From NCBI RefSeq assembly GCF_005938225.1, contig NZ_VCPC01000002.1:310001-374000 (forward strand): a stretch of DNA of 64,000 bases, given 5' to 3'. Below the pieces are notes generated by a model. That model made no database searches and was not told the origin of the DNA. It saw only the letters and a program-made list of their open reading frames with translations. The stretch is from Arenibacterium halophilum. GTDB lineage: Bacteria > Pseudomonadota > Alphaproteobacteria > Rhodobacterales > Rhodobacteraceae. The translations under genes and the position numbers were made by a program. Numbering within the stretch: the first letter of the stretch is position 1; the number at the start of each line of letters is the position of its first letter. This document shows, piece by piece, positions 28,266 to 36,763 of the stretch.

Positions 28266-29972
28266 GTGGGTACGGATATGACGAATGAATACACGCGCGA
28301 GGCGAAGTGGCTGGCAACCGGCGCTTGGGCCGGGCCGGTGGCCTCGGCTGCCGCCGCCTGGTTCACCGGGGCTGATGTCGCGGTTGTCGCAGGGATCGCT
28401 GCTGTGTTCGCGCTGGCGGGCACGGTCGCCCAGCGATTTTCTCCAGCGGTTGCGCGCACCGGCGCGGCACAGGCGCTGACTGCGCAGGCCGTGGTGCTGA
28501 ACGCGGCATTTGCCGGGCATCCGTGGCAGATTGATACCCACATGCTGTATTTCGCGTTGCTGGCTGTCACGACGATTCTGTACGACATCCGCGCGATCCT
28601 GGGAGCGACGCTGGTGGTCGCTGTGCATCACCTGTCTTTGACGTTCATCATGCCCAGCCTTGTTTTCCCTTCGGCCAGCATTGCGGAGAATATTCCGCGC
28701 ACCGCCCTGCACGCTGTGATCCTTGTTATGGAAACGGCGGCGTTGGTTTACGCGGTGTACCATCAAAAGCAGCTTGCCGCGCAAATGAACCTGCAGAACG
28801 CCGACCTGGAACGCTCCAGCGCCGAGGCAGAACAGTCGCGCCAGAACGTGGAAGCCGCGCTGCGCGAGGCGGAAGCCGCACAAACAGCCTCTGCCAAATC
28901 CGAGGCCCGCGCGCAGGAGGCGCTGACCAAGGCGGAAGAGCAGGCAAAGCGCGCCGCAACTCTGGAACGGGAAGGGCGCGAAAGCTCCGAGCGCGAATTG
29001 CGCCACCGCGAAGAGATCGCTGAACAGCAGCGCGCCGCCGTCGATGCGCTGCGTGAAAGCCTCAAGGCTTTGCGCAACAACGATCTTTGCGCCAATATCA
29101 ATGCGCGCCTCGACCCGGAATATGACGGGTTGAAAGCCGATTTCAACGCGGCCACCGAAGGGCTGCGTATGACTCTGGCCGCCGTGCGTCAGGCCGCCGA
29201 TGTCATTGGAACCGAAGCCAACGCACTGGCCGCCGCCTCGGGTGACATGTCTCGCCGGACCGAAAGCCAGGCGTCCACCTTGGCCGAGATTTCATCGAAC
29301 ATGTCCTCGCTTACCGACCGGGTTCGCGAAACCGCCCAATCCGCGCGCGACGCCCAGACCGAAGCAGACGATACCCGGCAGGAAGTCGCGGCCAGCGCCG
29401 AGCTGGTCCAGCGGGCGGTGGTGGCCATGGGGGCCATCGAGACAAGCTCGAACCAAATTCAGAAAATCGTTGGCGTGATTGATGAAATCTCGTTCCAGAC
29501 CAATCTGCTGGCGCTCAACGCCGGGGTCGAGGCCGCGCGTGCCGGAGAAAGCGGCAGGGGCTTTGCCGTGGTGGCCTCGGAGGTGCGCAACCTGGCCATG
29601 CGCAGTTCCGAAGCCGCTCAGGAGATCAAGACCTTGATCGCAGAAAGTGACGTGCGTGTCGCTGAGGGTGTCGGTCTTGTGCGCCAATCCGGGGATGTGA
29701 ATTCCACCATCACCTCTGCTGTGAACGGCATCGTGCAGCGCGTTGTTGAAATTGCCACCAATGCAGAAAAGCAGTCCTCTTCGGTCGCCGATATCAACGG
29801 GGCATTGTCCAAGCTCGACTCGGTCACTCAGAAGAGCGCGGCAATGTTCGAAGAAACCGCTGCTGCCAGTGAAACCCTTCTGAACGGCACGCGCGAGCTT
29901 CATTCCGCGATCATGAACTTCAGGATAGATGCCGAGACGTCAGGATCGGTTCCTCGCGCCAGCGCTGCCTGA
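28266..29972 (+). CDS. methyl-accepting chemotaxis protein with polytopic membrane N-terminus
   Basis: 568 aa (GTG start, AGGGG at good spacing; ATG 28278 is the alternative). Four to five hydrophobic segments fill residues about 10-165 and include [17 protein letters not shown] and [18 protein letters not shown], a histidine-bearing pattern that recurs in some alphaproteobacterial receptors. No large periplasmic ligand domain and no clear HAMP are visible. A long coiled coil (about 170-265) precedes the signalling hairpin [44 protein letters not shown], written here from its recognisable core [18 protein letters not shown]. It would couple to CheA/CheW and sense from within the membrane or cytoplasm. 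Confidence 0.9.
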   Translation: MGTDMTNEYTREAKWLATGAWAGPVASAAAAWFTGADVAVVAGIAAVFALAGTVAQRFSPAVARTGAAQALTAQAVVLNAAFAGHPWQIDTHMLYFALLAVTTILYDIRAILGATLVVAVHHLSLTFIMPSLVFPSASIAENIPRTALHAVILVMETAALVYAVYHQKQLAAQMNLQNADLERSSAEAEQSRQNVEAALREAEAAQTASAKSEARAQEALTKAEEQAKRAATLEREGRESSERELRHREEIAEQQRAAVDALRESLKALRNNDLCANINARLDPEYDGLKADFNAATEGLRMTLAAVRQAADVIGTEANALAAASGDMSRRTESQASTLAEISSNMSSLTDRVRETAQSARDAQTEADDTRQEVAASAELVQRAVVAMGAIETSSNQIQKIVGVIDEISFQTNLLALNAGVEAARAGESGRGFAVVASEVRNLAMRSSEAAQEIKTLIAESDVRVAEGVGLVRQSGDVNSTITSAVNGIVQRVVEIATNAEKQSSSVADINGALSKLDSVTQKSAAMFEETAAASETLLNGTRELHSAIMNFRIDAETSGSVPRASAA

Positions 29973-30068
29973 CAGCGTGCCCACGGGCTGCACCCTGCAC
30001 TCCACCGTCCGCGAACGTATCTGACGCGAAATCCGGCACGCGAGGCCTTAGCCGGATCCTGCCTGTTT

Positions 30069-30094
30069 GGGGCGGTGTCAATTGACGCCGCCCC
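30069..30094 (+). terminator. stem-loop downstream of the chemoreceptor
   Basis: GGGGCGG (30069-30075) and CCGCCCC (30088-30094) bracket an inner GTCAATTGAC dyad, giving a long imperfect hairpin. It is followed by catctttcg. It is about 100 bases after the receptor stop and 77 bases before the next ATG. Confidence 0.5.
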
Positions 30095-30170
30095 ATCTTT
30101 CGTCTGTGGTACCATCAGATCGCTGGTCACGGCAAATGAATGGGCACGGCATACAGGCGGAGTGGGCAGG

Positions 30171-30881
30171 ATGAGCATCCCCTTGGTGTTATTGCCAGAC
30201 GTGATGTGTGATTCACGGGCGTTCTGGCCCCAGATGAACGAACTCTCCGCCAGATGGACGATCACGGTGGCTCCGGTGACCCGCGCCGCGCGGTTCGAGG
30301 CGATCGCCAGCGAACTGCTCGCCGAGCTGCCCGCGCGATTTGCGCTGTTCGGGCTGAACTTTGGCGCGACAGTCGCGATGGATATCCTGCGCCAGGCGCC
30401 CGATCGGATTGATCGGCTGTGTCTTATGGGCGGCAGCCCCTTGCCCGAAGCCCCGGCTCAGGCCGCGGCGCGCGAGGATGCGATCATCGCGGCTCAAGCA
30501 GGCCGGCTTCAGGATGCGCTGGACACAATACGCCCGTCGCAGTTGCTGGCCGAAGGGTCAAACCGGCCGCTGACGAAAGCTTTGCTTGCCGAAATGGCGC
30601 GCGACCTTGGCGCCGATGTCTTTGTGCGGCAAGTCAGGGCAATGCAGCGCGCGCGGGATCAGCAGGCCATTCTGCGCCGCGCCAAAGTCTCTACCCTCAT
30701 TGCCTGTGGAGCCGACGATAGGGTCACGCCTTTGAAACGCCACCAGTTTGTGGCCGAATTGATGCCGAATGCCCAACTGCATGTCATCGAAAACGCAGGG
30801 CACATGGCTCCGCTGGAGCAACCTGCGCAGGTGACCACGATGTTGGAGAACTGGCTTCAGGCGCCTTTGGTTCTATGGTAG
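30171..30881 (+). CDS. alpha/beta-hydrolase-fold protein with Asn in place of the nucleophile Ser
   Basis: 236 aa from ATG 30171 (GGCAGG upstream). The fold is clear: LVLLPDVMCDSRAFWPQM, then the elbow FALFGLNFGATVAMD, the acid turn IACGADDRVTP and the histidine VIENAGHMAPLEQP. The elbow reads G-L-N-F-G, so the usual serine of GxSxG is asparagine (codon AAC, one base from the serine codon AGC). The Asp and His are kept. It may be a non-hydrolytic member (carrier, lyase-like or regulatory) or an inactivated enzyme. No other damage is visible. Confidence 0.8.
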   Translation: MSIPLVLLPDVMCDSRAFWPQMNELSARWTITVAPVTRAARFEAIASELLAELPARFALFGLNFGATVAMDILRQAPDRIDRLCLMGGSPLPEAPAQAAAREDAIIAAQAGRLQDALDTIRPSQLLAEGSNRPLTKALLAEMARDLGADVFVRQVRAMQRARDQQAILRRAKVSTLIACGADDRVTPLKRHQFVAELMPNAQLHVIENAGHMAPLEQPAQVTTMLENWLQAPLVLW

Positions 30882-30887
30882 GTCTGT

Positions 30888-31430
30888 CTATATGACCCGC
30901 TGCGGCGCAATGATCGGACGCCCGCTGACGTTATCAAAAAACGGCGTCTTGCGCCAGCGACCGGTCACGCGTGCTGATATAACCCGACCAACCACTTGAA
31001 AGAAGGCGATTGGATTGCCCGAATGACGGCTGCGGCCGTTTCCCGAAGGGCGAAAGGTGCGCAGCTTGACCGGGCCCAAGACATCACGATCAACCAATCG
31101 CCCGACGTGGACAGCGACAAATGGGAACTGTCGTTTCGGGGACGTATTGAACAGCGGAGTGGTGCAGCAGGCCGCATACCATCGCAGCGGGCCGGAGCGG
31201 GACATTTGAAAACAGGCCAATTGGTCCACCCCGGTGGCAAAACTCACCGTGTCGGCGGTGGTAATGAAAAGCCCGACGCCGGAATTTGCCGGGTCGGGCT
31301 GGTCAAGGTGAAGGTCGGCGCGCCGACAATCGGTGCAGAAGCACTGAACATGTGTGCCCGAATGCCGGGTGCAAGGATCAACCCGGCCCGACACCGCGCC
31401 GCAGGCGCAGCCAAAAGCCACGCCTGCCAT
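30888..31430 (-). CDS. DUF6151 family protein (GFA/CENP-V-like zinc protein)
   Basis: 180 aa. The N-terminus has CACGAVSGRV and QCFCTDCRRAD, the CxCG...CxxC style zinc ligands of GFA-like folds, and a later CC pair (YAACCTTPLFN). I recognise it as the DUF6151 type. No catalytic role is established. It is convergent with the preceding hydrolase gene and follows phaZ on the same strand, 5 bases after its stop, so it could be cotranscribed with phaZ. Confidence 0.75.
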   Translation of the reverse strand: MAGVAFGCACGAVSGRVDPCTRHSGTHVQCFCTDCRRADLHLDQPDPANSGVGLFITTADTVSFATGVDQLACFQMSRSGPLRWYAACCTTPLFNTSPKRQFPFVAVHVGRLVDRDVLGPVKLRTFRPSGNGRSRHSGNPIAFFQVVGRVISARVTGRWRKTPFFDNVSGRPIIAPQRVI

Positions 31431-31435
31431 TGCGC

Positions 31436-32716
31436 TCAGGCCGCGTTCTTGTTGGCAGGTTTCTTGGCCGTCTTGCTGCCGGGGGTGCCGTTGTTGGCAT
31501 CGATGAAATCCAGCACCAGCGGCCGGATGTTGTTGCGCCAGGATTTGCCGGCGAAGATACCGTAGTGCCCGGCGCCGGGTTCAAGGTGGCTGGCTTTCAT
31601 CTCGTCCGGCAGTCCGGTGCAGAGTTTCAGCGCAGCAACACACTGGCCCGGTGCGGAAATGTCGTCGTTCGCGCCTTCGACGGTTTTCACGGCGACCTTG
31701 GTGATCTTGCCGATATCGACCTTGTGGCCATCGACCACGAATTCGTTCTTGGCAATTTCGCCGTTCTTGAAGATGCGCTCCACCGTCGAGAGGTAGAATT
31801 CGGCGGTCATATCCATCACGGCAAGATATTCGTCGTAGAACCGGTTGTGCGCGTCATGGTCGGACGCCTGCCCATCGGCAACGCGCTTTATCTGGTCGGT
31901 AAAGGCCTTGCCGTGGCGTTCGGCGTTCATCGACATGAAGGACGACAGCTGCAGCAGACCGGGATAGACCAGCCGTCCGACACCCGGATATTTGAACCCG
32001 ACACGCTGGATCATGGCCGACTCAAGCTGGCCCATGGTAACGCGGGCGCCGAAATCGGTCACTTCGGTCGGGGTGGCATCGGGGTCGATCGGGCCACCGA
32101 TCAGCGTGAGGGAGCGCGGCTGCGCCTCCGGGTCCTGCTCGGCCAGATAGGCGGTGGCGGCCAGCGTCAGCGGCGCGGGCTGGCAGACGGCGATCACATG
32201 GGTGTCGGGGCCAAGTTCGCGCATGAAATCGACGAGGTAGAGAGTATAATCCTCGATGTCGAATTTACCGGCGCTGACGGGAATATCGCGCGCATTATGC
32301 CAATCGGTCACATAAAGCTCGACATCGCCCAGCAGGCTTTGCACGGTAGAGCGGAGCAAGGTTGCATAATGGCCCGACATCGGCGCCACAAGAAGCACCT
32401 TGCGTTTGCAGGGCTCGGACCCGGAGACGCGGAAGTGAATGAGATCGCCAAACGGACGTTCGATGACGGTTTCAACCTCGACAAGGTGGTCGCGGCCATC
32501 GGGGCCTGTCACGCTGTGAATGCCCCAGTCGGGTTTCACGACCATCCGGCTGAAGGTGCGTTCCGTCACCTCGCCCCAGGCTTCCATCCATTGCAACCCG
32601 GGGTTCGGGACCATCGCGAAGGCCGGGTAGGACGCCAGCGCGCGGGCGGAGGCACCAAGCCATTCGTTGGTGTTCCGCATCGTTTCCATCAGGTCGTAGG
32701 TCAGCATGTAACGCAT
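31436..32716 (-). CDS. phaZ: intracellular polyhydroxyalkanoate depolymerase
   Basis: 426 aa from ATG 32716, preceded by AGGAGA (a longer in-frame extension exists but overlaps the divergent phaC). It starts MRYMLTYDLMETMRNTNEW. The nucleophile region is HVIAVCQPAPLTLAATAYLAE; intracellular PhaZ enzymes use a cysteine in this CQP context. The acid and His regions (LKLCTGLPDEMKASHLEPGAGHYGIFAGKSW) lie at the C-terminus, followed by a lysine-rich tail. It mobilises stored PHB granules. It is divergent from phaC across a CTGC-N3-GCAG box. Confidence 0.93.
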   Translation of the reverse strand: MRYMLTYDLMETMRNTNEWLGASARALASYPAFAMVPNPGLQWMEAWGEVTERTFSRMVVKPDWGIHSVTGPDGRDHLVEVETVIERPFGDLIHFRVSGSEPCKRKVLLVAPMSGHYATLLRSTVQSLLGDVELYVTDWHNARDIPVSAGKFDIEDYTLYLVDFMRELGPDTHVIAVCQPAPLTLAATAYLAEQDPEAQPRSLTLIGGPIDPDATPTEVTDFGARVTMGQLESAMIQRVGFKYPGVGRLVYPGLLQLSSFMSMNAERHGKAFTDQIKRVADGQASDHDAHNRFYDEYLAVMDMTAEFYLSTVERIFKNGEIAKNEFVVDGHKVDIGKITKVAVKTVEGANDDISAPGQCVAALKLCTGLPDEMKASHLEPGAGHYGIFAGKSWRNNIRPLVLDFIDANNGTPGSKTAKKPANKNAA

Positions 32717-32788
32717 ATCGTGTCTCCTGAGTCGGGTCGGCAGAGCGGTCAATTCGTCGCTTTGCCTCCCGAAAGCGGCGACAGTATT

Positions 32789-32799
32789 CTGCATAGCAG
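32789..32799. promoter_or_regulatory. CTGC-N3-GCAG box in the phaZ-phaC divergent region (candidate PhaR site)
   Basis: CTGC (32789-32792), ATA, GCAG (32796-32799). The motif CTGC-N3/4-GCAG is the reported PhaR recognition pattern in Rhodobacter. It lies 25 bases before the phaC ATG and 73 bases before the phaZ ATG. Also listed is the perfect dyad symmetry of the half-sites. Confidence 0.55.
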
Positions 32800-32823
32800 C
32801 AAGAGTAGGGGGGAATTGTTGAG

Positions 32824-34629
32824 ATGACAACAACGGAAGGCGAGGGCACCCAGCCTGTCCCGGAACATTTTGAACGACTTGCGGAAAATCTTGAAAAAGT
32901 CGAGGCATTGTCGCGCAGGCTTGTCGATGTGATGTCTCATAAAACGACGCATGATCCGGCCTTGAACGGCCCGAATCATGAACTGTTTGCACATGCAGCA
33001 ACAGCCTATTGGGCCGAAGCCGTGCAGAACCCGGCCAAGTTTCTGGAACAGCAGGTGCAGTACTGGGGCCGCTCGGTCGCGCATTTCGCCGAGGCACAAA
33101 GCGCGCTGGCCAAGGGCAAGTTGCAAGCGCCCGACGACCCGGGCCCGAAGGACCGGCGCTTTGCCAATCCGCTGTGGGACACGCACCCCTATTTCAACTT
33201 CATCAAGCAGCAGTACCAGATCAATTCGAAGGCGATCGAGGATGCCGTCCAGTCGGTCGAGGAATTGGACGCGACAGAAAAGAAACGCCTGACTTATTTC
33301 GCGCGTCAGATCGTCGACATGATGGCGCCGACCAATTTCCTGGGCACCAACCCGGATGCACTGGAAAAGGCCGTCGCGACCGAGGGGCAATCGCTGGTGC
33401 AGGGGCTGGAGAATCTGGTCGCGGACCTGGAGGCGAACGACGGCGAGCTTGTCGTGCGGCTGGCCGACGACACGGCGTTCGAGTTGGGGCGTAACATCGC
33501 CACCTCTGAAGGCGAGGTGGTGTATCGCAACCGCATGATGGAGTTGATTCAGTATAAGGCGACCACCGACAAGGTGCACGAGATACCGCTGGTGATCTTT
33601 CCGCCCTGGATCAACAAGTTCTACATTCTTGATCTGAAAGCCCAGAACAGCCTGATCAAATGGATCACCGAGCAGGGCTACACGCTGTTCGTGGTCAGCT
33701 GGATCAACCCCGATGTCACCTATTCCGAGATCGGGATGGAGGATTACATCGAAGATGGCTATCTGGCTGCCTTCCGCGAGATCAAGGCGATCTGCGGCGT
33801 CAAGCAGGTGAACGCCGTTGGTTACTGCATCGCGGGGACCACACTGGCGCTGGTGCTGTCGCTGCTGAAACAGCAGGGCGACAAGTCGGTCAAATCCGCA
33901 ACCTTCTTTACCGCGCTTACCGATTTCTCGGATCAGGGGGAATTCACGCCTTTCCTCAGTAACGATTTTATCGACGGGATCGAGGCCGAAGTGCAGCGCA
34001 AAGGGTACCTGCGATCCTATATCATGGCGCGGACCTTCAGCTATCTGCGCTCGAACGATCTGGTTTATACCCCCGCCATCCGCAGCTACATGATGGGCGA
34101 GGCGCCGCCCGCCTTCGATCTTCTGTACTGGAACGGCGACGGGTCGAACCTGCCGGGCAAGATGGCGGTGCAGTATCTGCGCGGACTGTGCCAGGGCAAT
34201 GAATTCGCCAACGACGGCTATGAATTGATGGGCCACAAGCTGAAGCTGAGCGAGGTGGATGTGCCGCTGTGCTCGGTTGCCTGCGAGACCGACCACATCG
34301 CGGCGTGGAAGGATTGCTATCGCGGGGTGCAGCAGATGGGGGGCAAGAACAAGACCTTCATAATGACGCAGTCGGGCCATATCGCGGGCATCGTGAACCC
34401 GCCGTCGAAAAACAAATACGGCCATTATACCAATAACGATCTTTCGTTGTCTGCCAATGACTGGCAGGCGCAAGCCGAGTTTCACGAAGGGTCGTGGTGG
34501 CCTCTGTGGGGCAATTGGCTGAAGGCGAAATCGGGCAAGCAGATCGCCGCGCGCGAGGTCGGCGATTCGGATCATCCACCGCTTTCGCCCGCCCCCGGCA
34601 CCTACGTAAAGGTCAAAGCCAAGGTCTGA
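32824..34629 (+). CDS. phaC: class I poly(3-hydroxyalkanoate) synthase
   Basis: 601 aa. The lipase-like box is NAVGYCIAGTTLALVLSLL, with the catalytic cysteine at about residue 335. Asp lies in CSVACETDHIAAWKDCYRG and His in TQSGHIAGIVNPPSKNKYGHY. Other family blocks are PPWINKFYILDLKAQNSLIKW and VSWINPDV. It polymerises 3-hydroxyacyl-CoA into granules in the cytoplasm. GGGGGA precedes ATG 32824. It is followed by phaP and phaR, and is divergent from phaZ. Confidence 0.95.
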   Translation: MTTTEGEGTQPVPEHFERLAENLEKVEALSRRLVDVMSHKTTHDPALNGPNHELFAHAATAYWAEAVQNPAKFLEQQVQYWGRSVAHFAEAQSALAKGKLQAPDDPGPKDRRFANPLWDTHPYFNFIKQQYQINSKAIEDAVQSVEELDATEKKRLTYFARQIVDMMAPTNFLGTNPDALEKAVATEGQSLVQGLENLVADLEANDGELVVRLADDTAFELGRNIATSEGEVVYRNRMMELIQYKATTDKVHEIPLVIFPPWINKFYILDLKAQNSLIKWITEQGYTLFVVSWINPDVTYSEIGMEDYIEDGYLAAFREIKAICGVKQVNAVGYCIAGTTLALVLSLLKQQGDKSVKSATFFTALTDFSDQGEFTPFLSNDFIDGIEAEVQRKGYLRSYIMARTFSYLRSNDLVYTPAIRSYMMGEAPPAFDLLYWNGDGSNLPGKMAVQYLRGLCQGNEFANDGYELMGHKLKLSEVDVPLCSVACETDHIAAWKDCYRGVQQMGGKNKTFIMTQSGHIAGIVNPPSKNKYGHYTNNDLSLSANDWQAQAEFHEGSWWPLWGNWLKAKSGKQIAAREVGDSDHPPLSPAPGTYVKVKAKV

Positions 34630-34650
34630 CCGCCGCTAACCCGATGATTT

Positions 34651-34712
34651 TGCTGGTGCAGCAGGTTTTTTTGCTGCACCGCAGAAAAAAACCTTGAATT
34701 GCTGCGGTGCAG
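34651..34712. promoter_or_regulatory. PhaR-type boxes upstream of phaP
   Basis: Two exact CTGC-N3-GCAG boxes: CTGCACCGCAG (34674-34684) and CTGCGGTGCAG (34702-34712). They are reverse complements of each other, spaced 28 bases centre to centre. A weaker dyad TGCTG-GTG-CAGCA lies at 34651-34663. They sit 67-128 bases before the phaP ATG in a locally AT-rich context, which is where a phasin promoter would be expected. Confidence 0.7.
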
Positions 34713-34778
34713 CATGCATATTCCTGACAGCTGAACAAAACACGGGGCCGTCCCGAACAGCCGAAAAGGAATTTAGTT

Positions 34779-35222
34779 ATGGCAAAGACCCAAGACTTCA
34801 CCACCATGATGAAAGACATGATGGGCGCCTTCCCGGTAGACACCATGGCGTTCGACGATGCATTCAAAACCACCGCAACGCTGAATGAAAAACTGTCGGG
34901 CGTCGCTCTGGAAGCCGCCGAGAAATCGGCCGAGATTTCCAGCAAGTGGACCAAGGACACGCTGTCCAAGCTGGCCGACATGTCGAAAGCAAAATCCGAG
35001 CCCGCCGATTACGCCAAGGCAATGACCGATTTCGCATCGGCATCGGCCGAAGTGGCTGCCGAAAACATGGCCGCCTTCGCCGAGATCGCCAAGAAAGTCC
35101 AGATGGACACGGTTGAGCTGATGATGGCTGCTGGCAAGGATCTGACCGAAGACGCGACCGCCGCTGTCAAGAAAGCCAGCAGCGACATGACCACGGCCGC
35201 CAAGAAGGCCGCTGCCAAGTAA
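34779..35222 (+). CDS. phaP: phasin (PHA granule-associated protein)
   Basis: 147 aa, helical and amphipathic: MAKTQDFTTMMKDMMGAFPVDTMAFDDAFKTTATLNEKLSGVALEAAEKSAEISSKWTKDTLSKLADMSKA is abbreviated here to its start MAKTQDFTTMMKDMMGAF. It has an alanine/lysine-rich tail (KKASSDMTTAAKKAAAK). This matches the phasin_2 type coating of PHB granules. A strong Shine-Dalgarno (AAAAGGAA) precedes it. Control by PhaR through the boxes upstream is likely. Confidence 0.93.
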   Translation: MAKTQDFTTMMKDMMGAFPVDTMAFDDAFKTTATLNEKLSGVALEAAEKSAEISSKWTKDTLSKLADMSKAKSEPADYAKAMTDFASASAEVAAENMAAFAEIAKKVQMDTVELMMAAGKDLTEDATAAVKKASSDMTTAAKKAAAK

Positions 35223-35288
35223 GCGTGGCAAGTGATCGTTTAACGATTGCCGATCTGTACCAACTCCTCCCAACCGGTACAATCGCAG

Positions 35289-35319
35289 GGGCGGGTCGCA
35301 AGACCCGCCCTTTCTTTTT
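35289..35319 (+). terminator. intrinsic terminator after phaP
   Basis: GGGCGGGTC (35289-35297), tetraloop GCAA, GACCCGCCC (35302-35310), then TTTCTTTTT. A classical rho-independent terminator that isolates the highly expressed phasin from phaR. Confidence 0.9.
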
Positions 35320-35342
35320 GTTTTTTGCTGGCTTAGGGTTTG

Positions 35343-35353
35343 CTGCAACGCAT
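35343..35353. promoter_or_regulatory. imperfect PhaR-type box before phaR
   Basis: CTGC (35343-35346), AAC, GCAT (35350-35353): seven of eight half-site bases match CTGC-N3-GCAG. It ends 20 bases before the phaR ATG, which would suit weak autoregulation. Confidence 0.4.
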
Positions 35354-35373
35354 CATTTCGGGAAGCGAACAGA

Positions 35374-35922
35374 ATGGCCGAACCCCAGAAGCCGCTGCTG
35401 ATAAAACGCTACGCAAGCCGGCGGCTATACAACACCGAAACCAGCGATTACGTGACGCTTGAAGATATCGCGCGCTTCATCCGCGAAGGCCGCGAGGTTC
35501 AAATTGTCGACCTGAAGTCCGGCGACGACCTGACCCGGCAATATCTGCTGCAAATTATCGCCGAACATGAAAGCCGGGGTGAAAACGTCCTGCCGGTGAC
35601 CGTGCTGAACGATCTGGTGCGCAGCTACATGGTGCCCGGCGGTGGGATGATGCCTCAGTTCCTGCAATCGTCCTTCGACATGCTGCGCGAGAGCCAGGAA
35701 AAGATGGTCAAGAACATGACCGCGATGAACCCGATCGCCAAGATGCCCGGATTCGAGGTGATGCAGGCACAGCAGGATGCGTTTCTGAAAGCCATGACCA
35801 GCGGGTGGAGCGGCAGCAGCGGCCCCGAGCCGGAAAAGGACGGCGAAGGCGACGACGGCGATCTGGATGCCATCAAGAAACAGCTGGCGGAGCTGCAGGC
35901 GAAACTGTCGAAACTGAAATAG
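35374..35922 (+). CDS. phaR: polyhydroxyalkanoate synthesis repressor PhaR
   Basis: 182 aa. The N-terminal PHB/PHA accumulation regulator DNA-binding domain is clear (LLIKRYASRRLYNTETSDYVTLEDIARFI), followed by the accumulation domain (VLPVTVLNDLVRSYMVPGG, LRESQEKMVKNMTAM) and an acidic linker with a C-terminal coiled coil (KKQLAELQAKLSKLK). It represses phaP and other pha genes and is titrated by PHB granules. Four matching boxes lie in the neighbouring intergenic regions. Confidence 0.95.
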   Translation: MAEPQKPLLIKRYASRRLYNTETSDYVTLEDIARFIREGREVQIVDLKSGDDLTRQYLLQIIAEHESRGENVLPVTVLNDLVRSYMVPGGGMMPQFLQSSFDMLRESQEKMVKNMTAMNPIAKMPGFEVMQAQQDAFLKAMTSGWSGSSGPEPEKDGEGDDGDLDAIKKQLAELQAKLSKLK

Positions 35923-35949
35923 TTCACTACTTTCGACTTGAAAGTCGGG

Positions 35950-36606
35950 TTACAGGCCCTTTTGCGCCCATAGCACCCGTTTCGTGCCCGGTTCCGGCGG
36001 CATATCGCAGTAGGATCGAATCAAACGGTCAATCGCCTGGCGCGTGATGTGGCGGTGATCCTCGGAAAACCCAAGCGACGCGACCATTTTCCAATGGCCA
36101 TACATCAGGCTGACGAACAGAAACGACAGCTCTTCGGCGGCCTGCGCGGTCAAATCCGGAAACTGGACCGAGAATTCGTGGCTTAGAACCTGCCCCACCA
36201 GCCGGTATTGATTGGCAAGGTTTTCGCGGATCGGGCGCGATTTCGTCGCCAGCGACAGCATGGCGTCATATACCTGATCGTCGCGGGGTTTGCGTTTTGC
36301 ATCCAGAAGATCAAAGTAGAAATCCAGAAAAGCATCAACGCGCGCGGGGCCTTTCAGCTGTCCGGCGGTGGAAATCAGCGCCTCGCGATAGACAGCAGCC
36401 ACCAGATCGCAGACTTCCAGCATCAAATCTTCATGCGATGAAAAGTGGTATCGGATCAGTTGGCGCGTCAGCCCGGTTTCGGCGGCGATGCTGTCATAGG
36501 ATAGATGCGGCAGCCCATTCTTGCGAAGCGTGTCGTAGGCGCCTTGAATTATCTGTTCGCGCCGCGTCGGCGCGGTGTCGTCCAAAGTCATGTCCGCCAA
36601 TTCCAT
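35950..36606 (-). CDS. TetR family transcriptional regulator
   Basis: 218 aa with the N-terminal HTH REQIIQGAYDTLRKNGLPHLSYDSIAAETGLTRQLIRYHFSSHEDL, shown here by its recognition part ETGLTRQLIRYHFSSHEDL. The C-terminal effector domain is variable (GQLKGPARVDAFLDFYFDLLDAKRKPRD). The start could be ATG 36606 or 36591. It is convergent with phaR and has no obvious divergent target, because a terminator and the degT gene lie upstream. Target unknown. Confidence 0.88.
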   Translation of the reverse strand: MELADMTLDDTAPTRREQIIQGAYDTLRKNGLPHLSYDSIAAETGLTRQLIRYHFSSHEDLMLEVCDLVAAVYREALISTAGQLKGPARVDAFLDFYFDLLDAKRKPRDDQVYDAMLSLATKSRPIRENLANQYRLVGQVLSHEFSVQFPDLTAQAAEELSFLFVSLMYGHWKMVASLGFSEDHRHITRQAIDRLIRSYCDMPPEPGTKRVLWAQKGL

Positions 36607-36678
36607 CGATCAGCCTGAAACAATATTGAAAAACCGCCGCATCCAACTCAAGGCTGCTTGCGCTACCCTTTCGAAATG

Positions 36679-36711
36679 AAAAGCCCGAAGGTGGTATTCC
36701 TTCGGGCTTTT
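36679..36711 (-). terminator. intrinsic terminator for the degT-type gene (bidirectional shape)
   Basis: AAAAGCCCGAAGG (36679-36691), loop tggtatt, CCTTCGGGCTTTT (36699-36711): a perfect 13-bp stem with A/T ends, 53 bases after the aminotransferase stop. The symmetric A/T tails would allow termination in both directions. Confidence 0.9.
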
Positions 36712-36763
36712 CGCGCTATAAGTGTGTTCTGCCTGTCGGGGGGACAGGCGGATCAGGCCAGTG

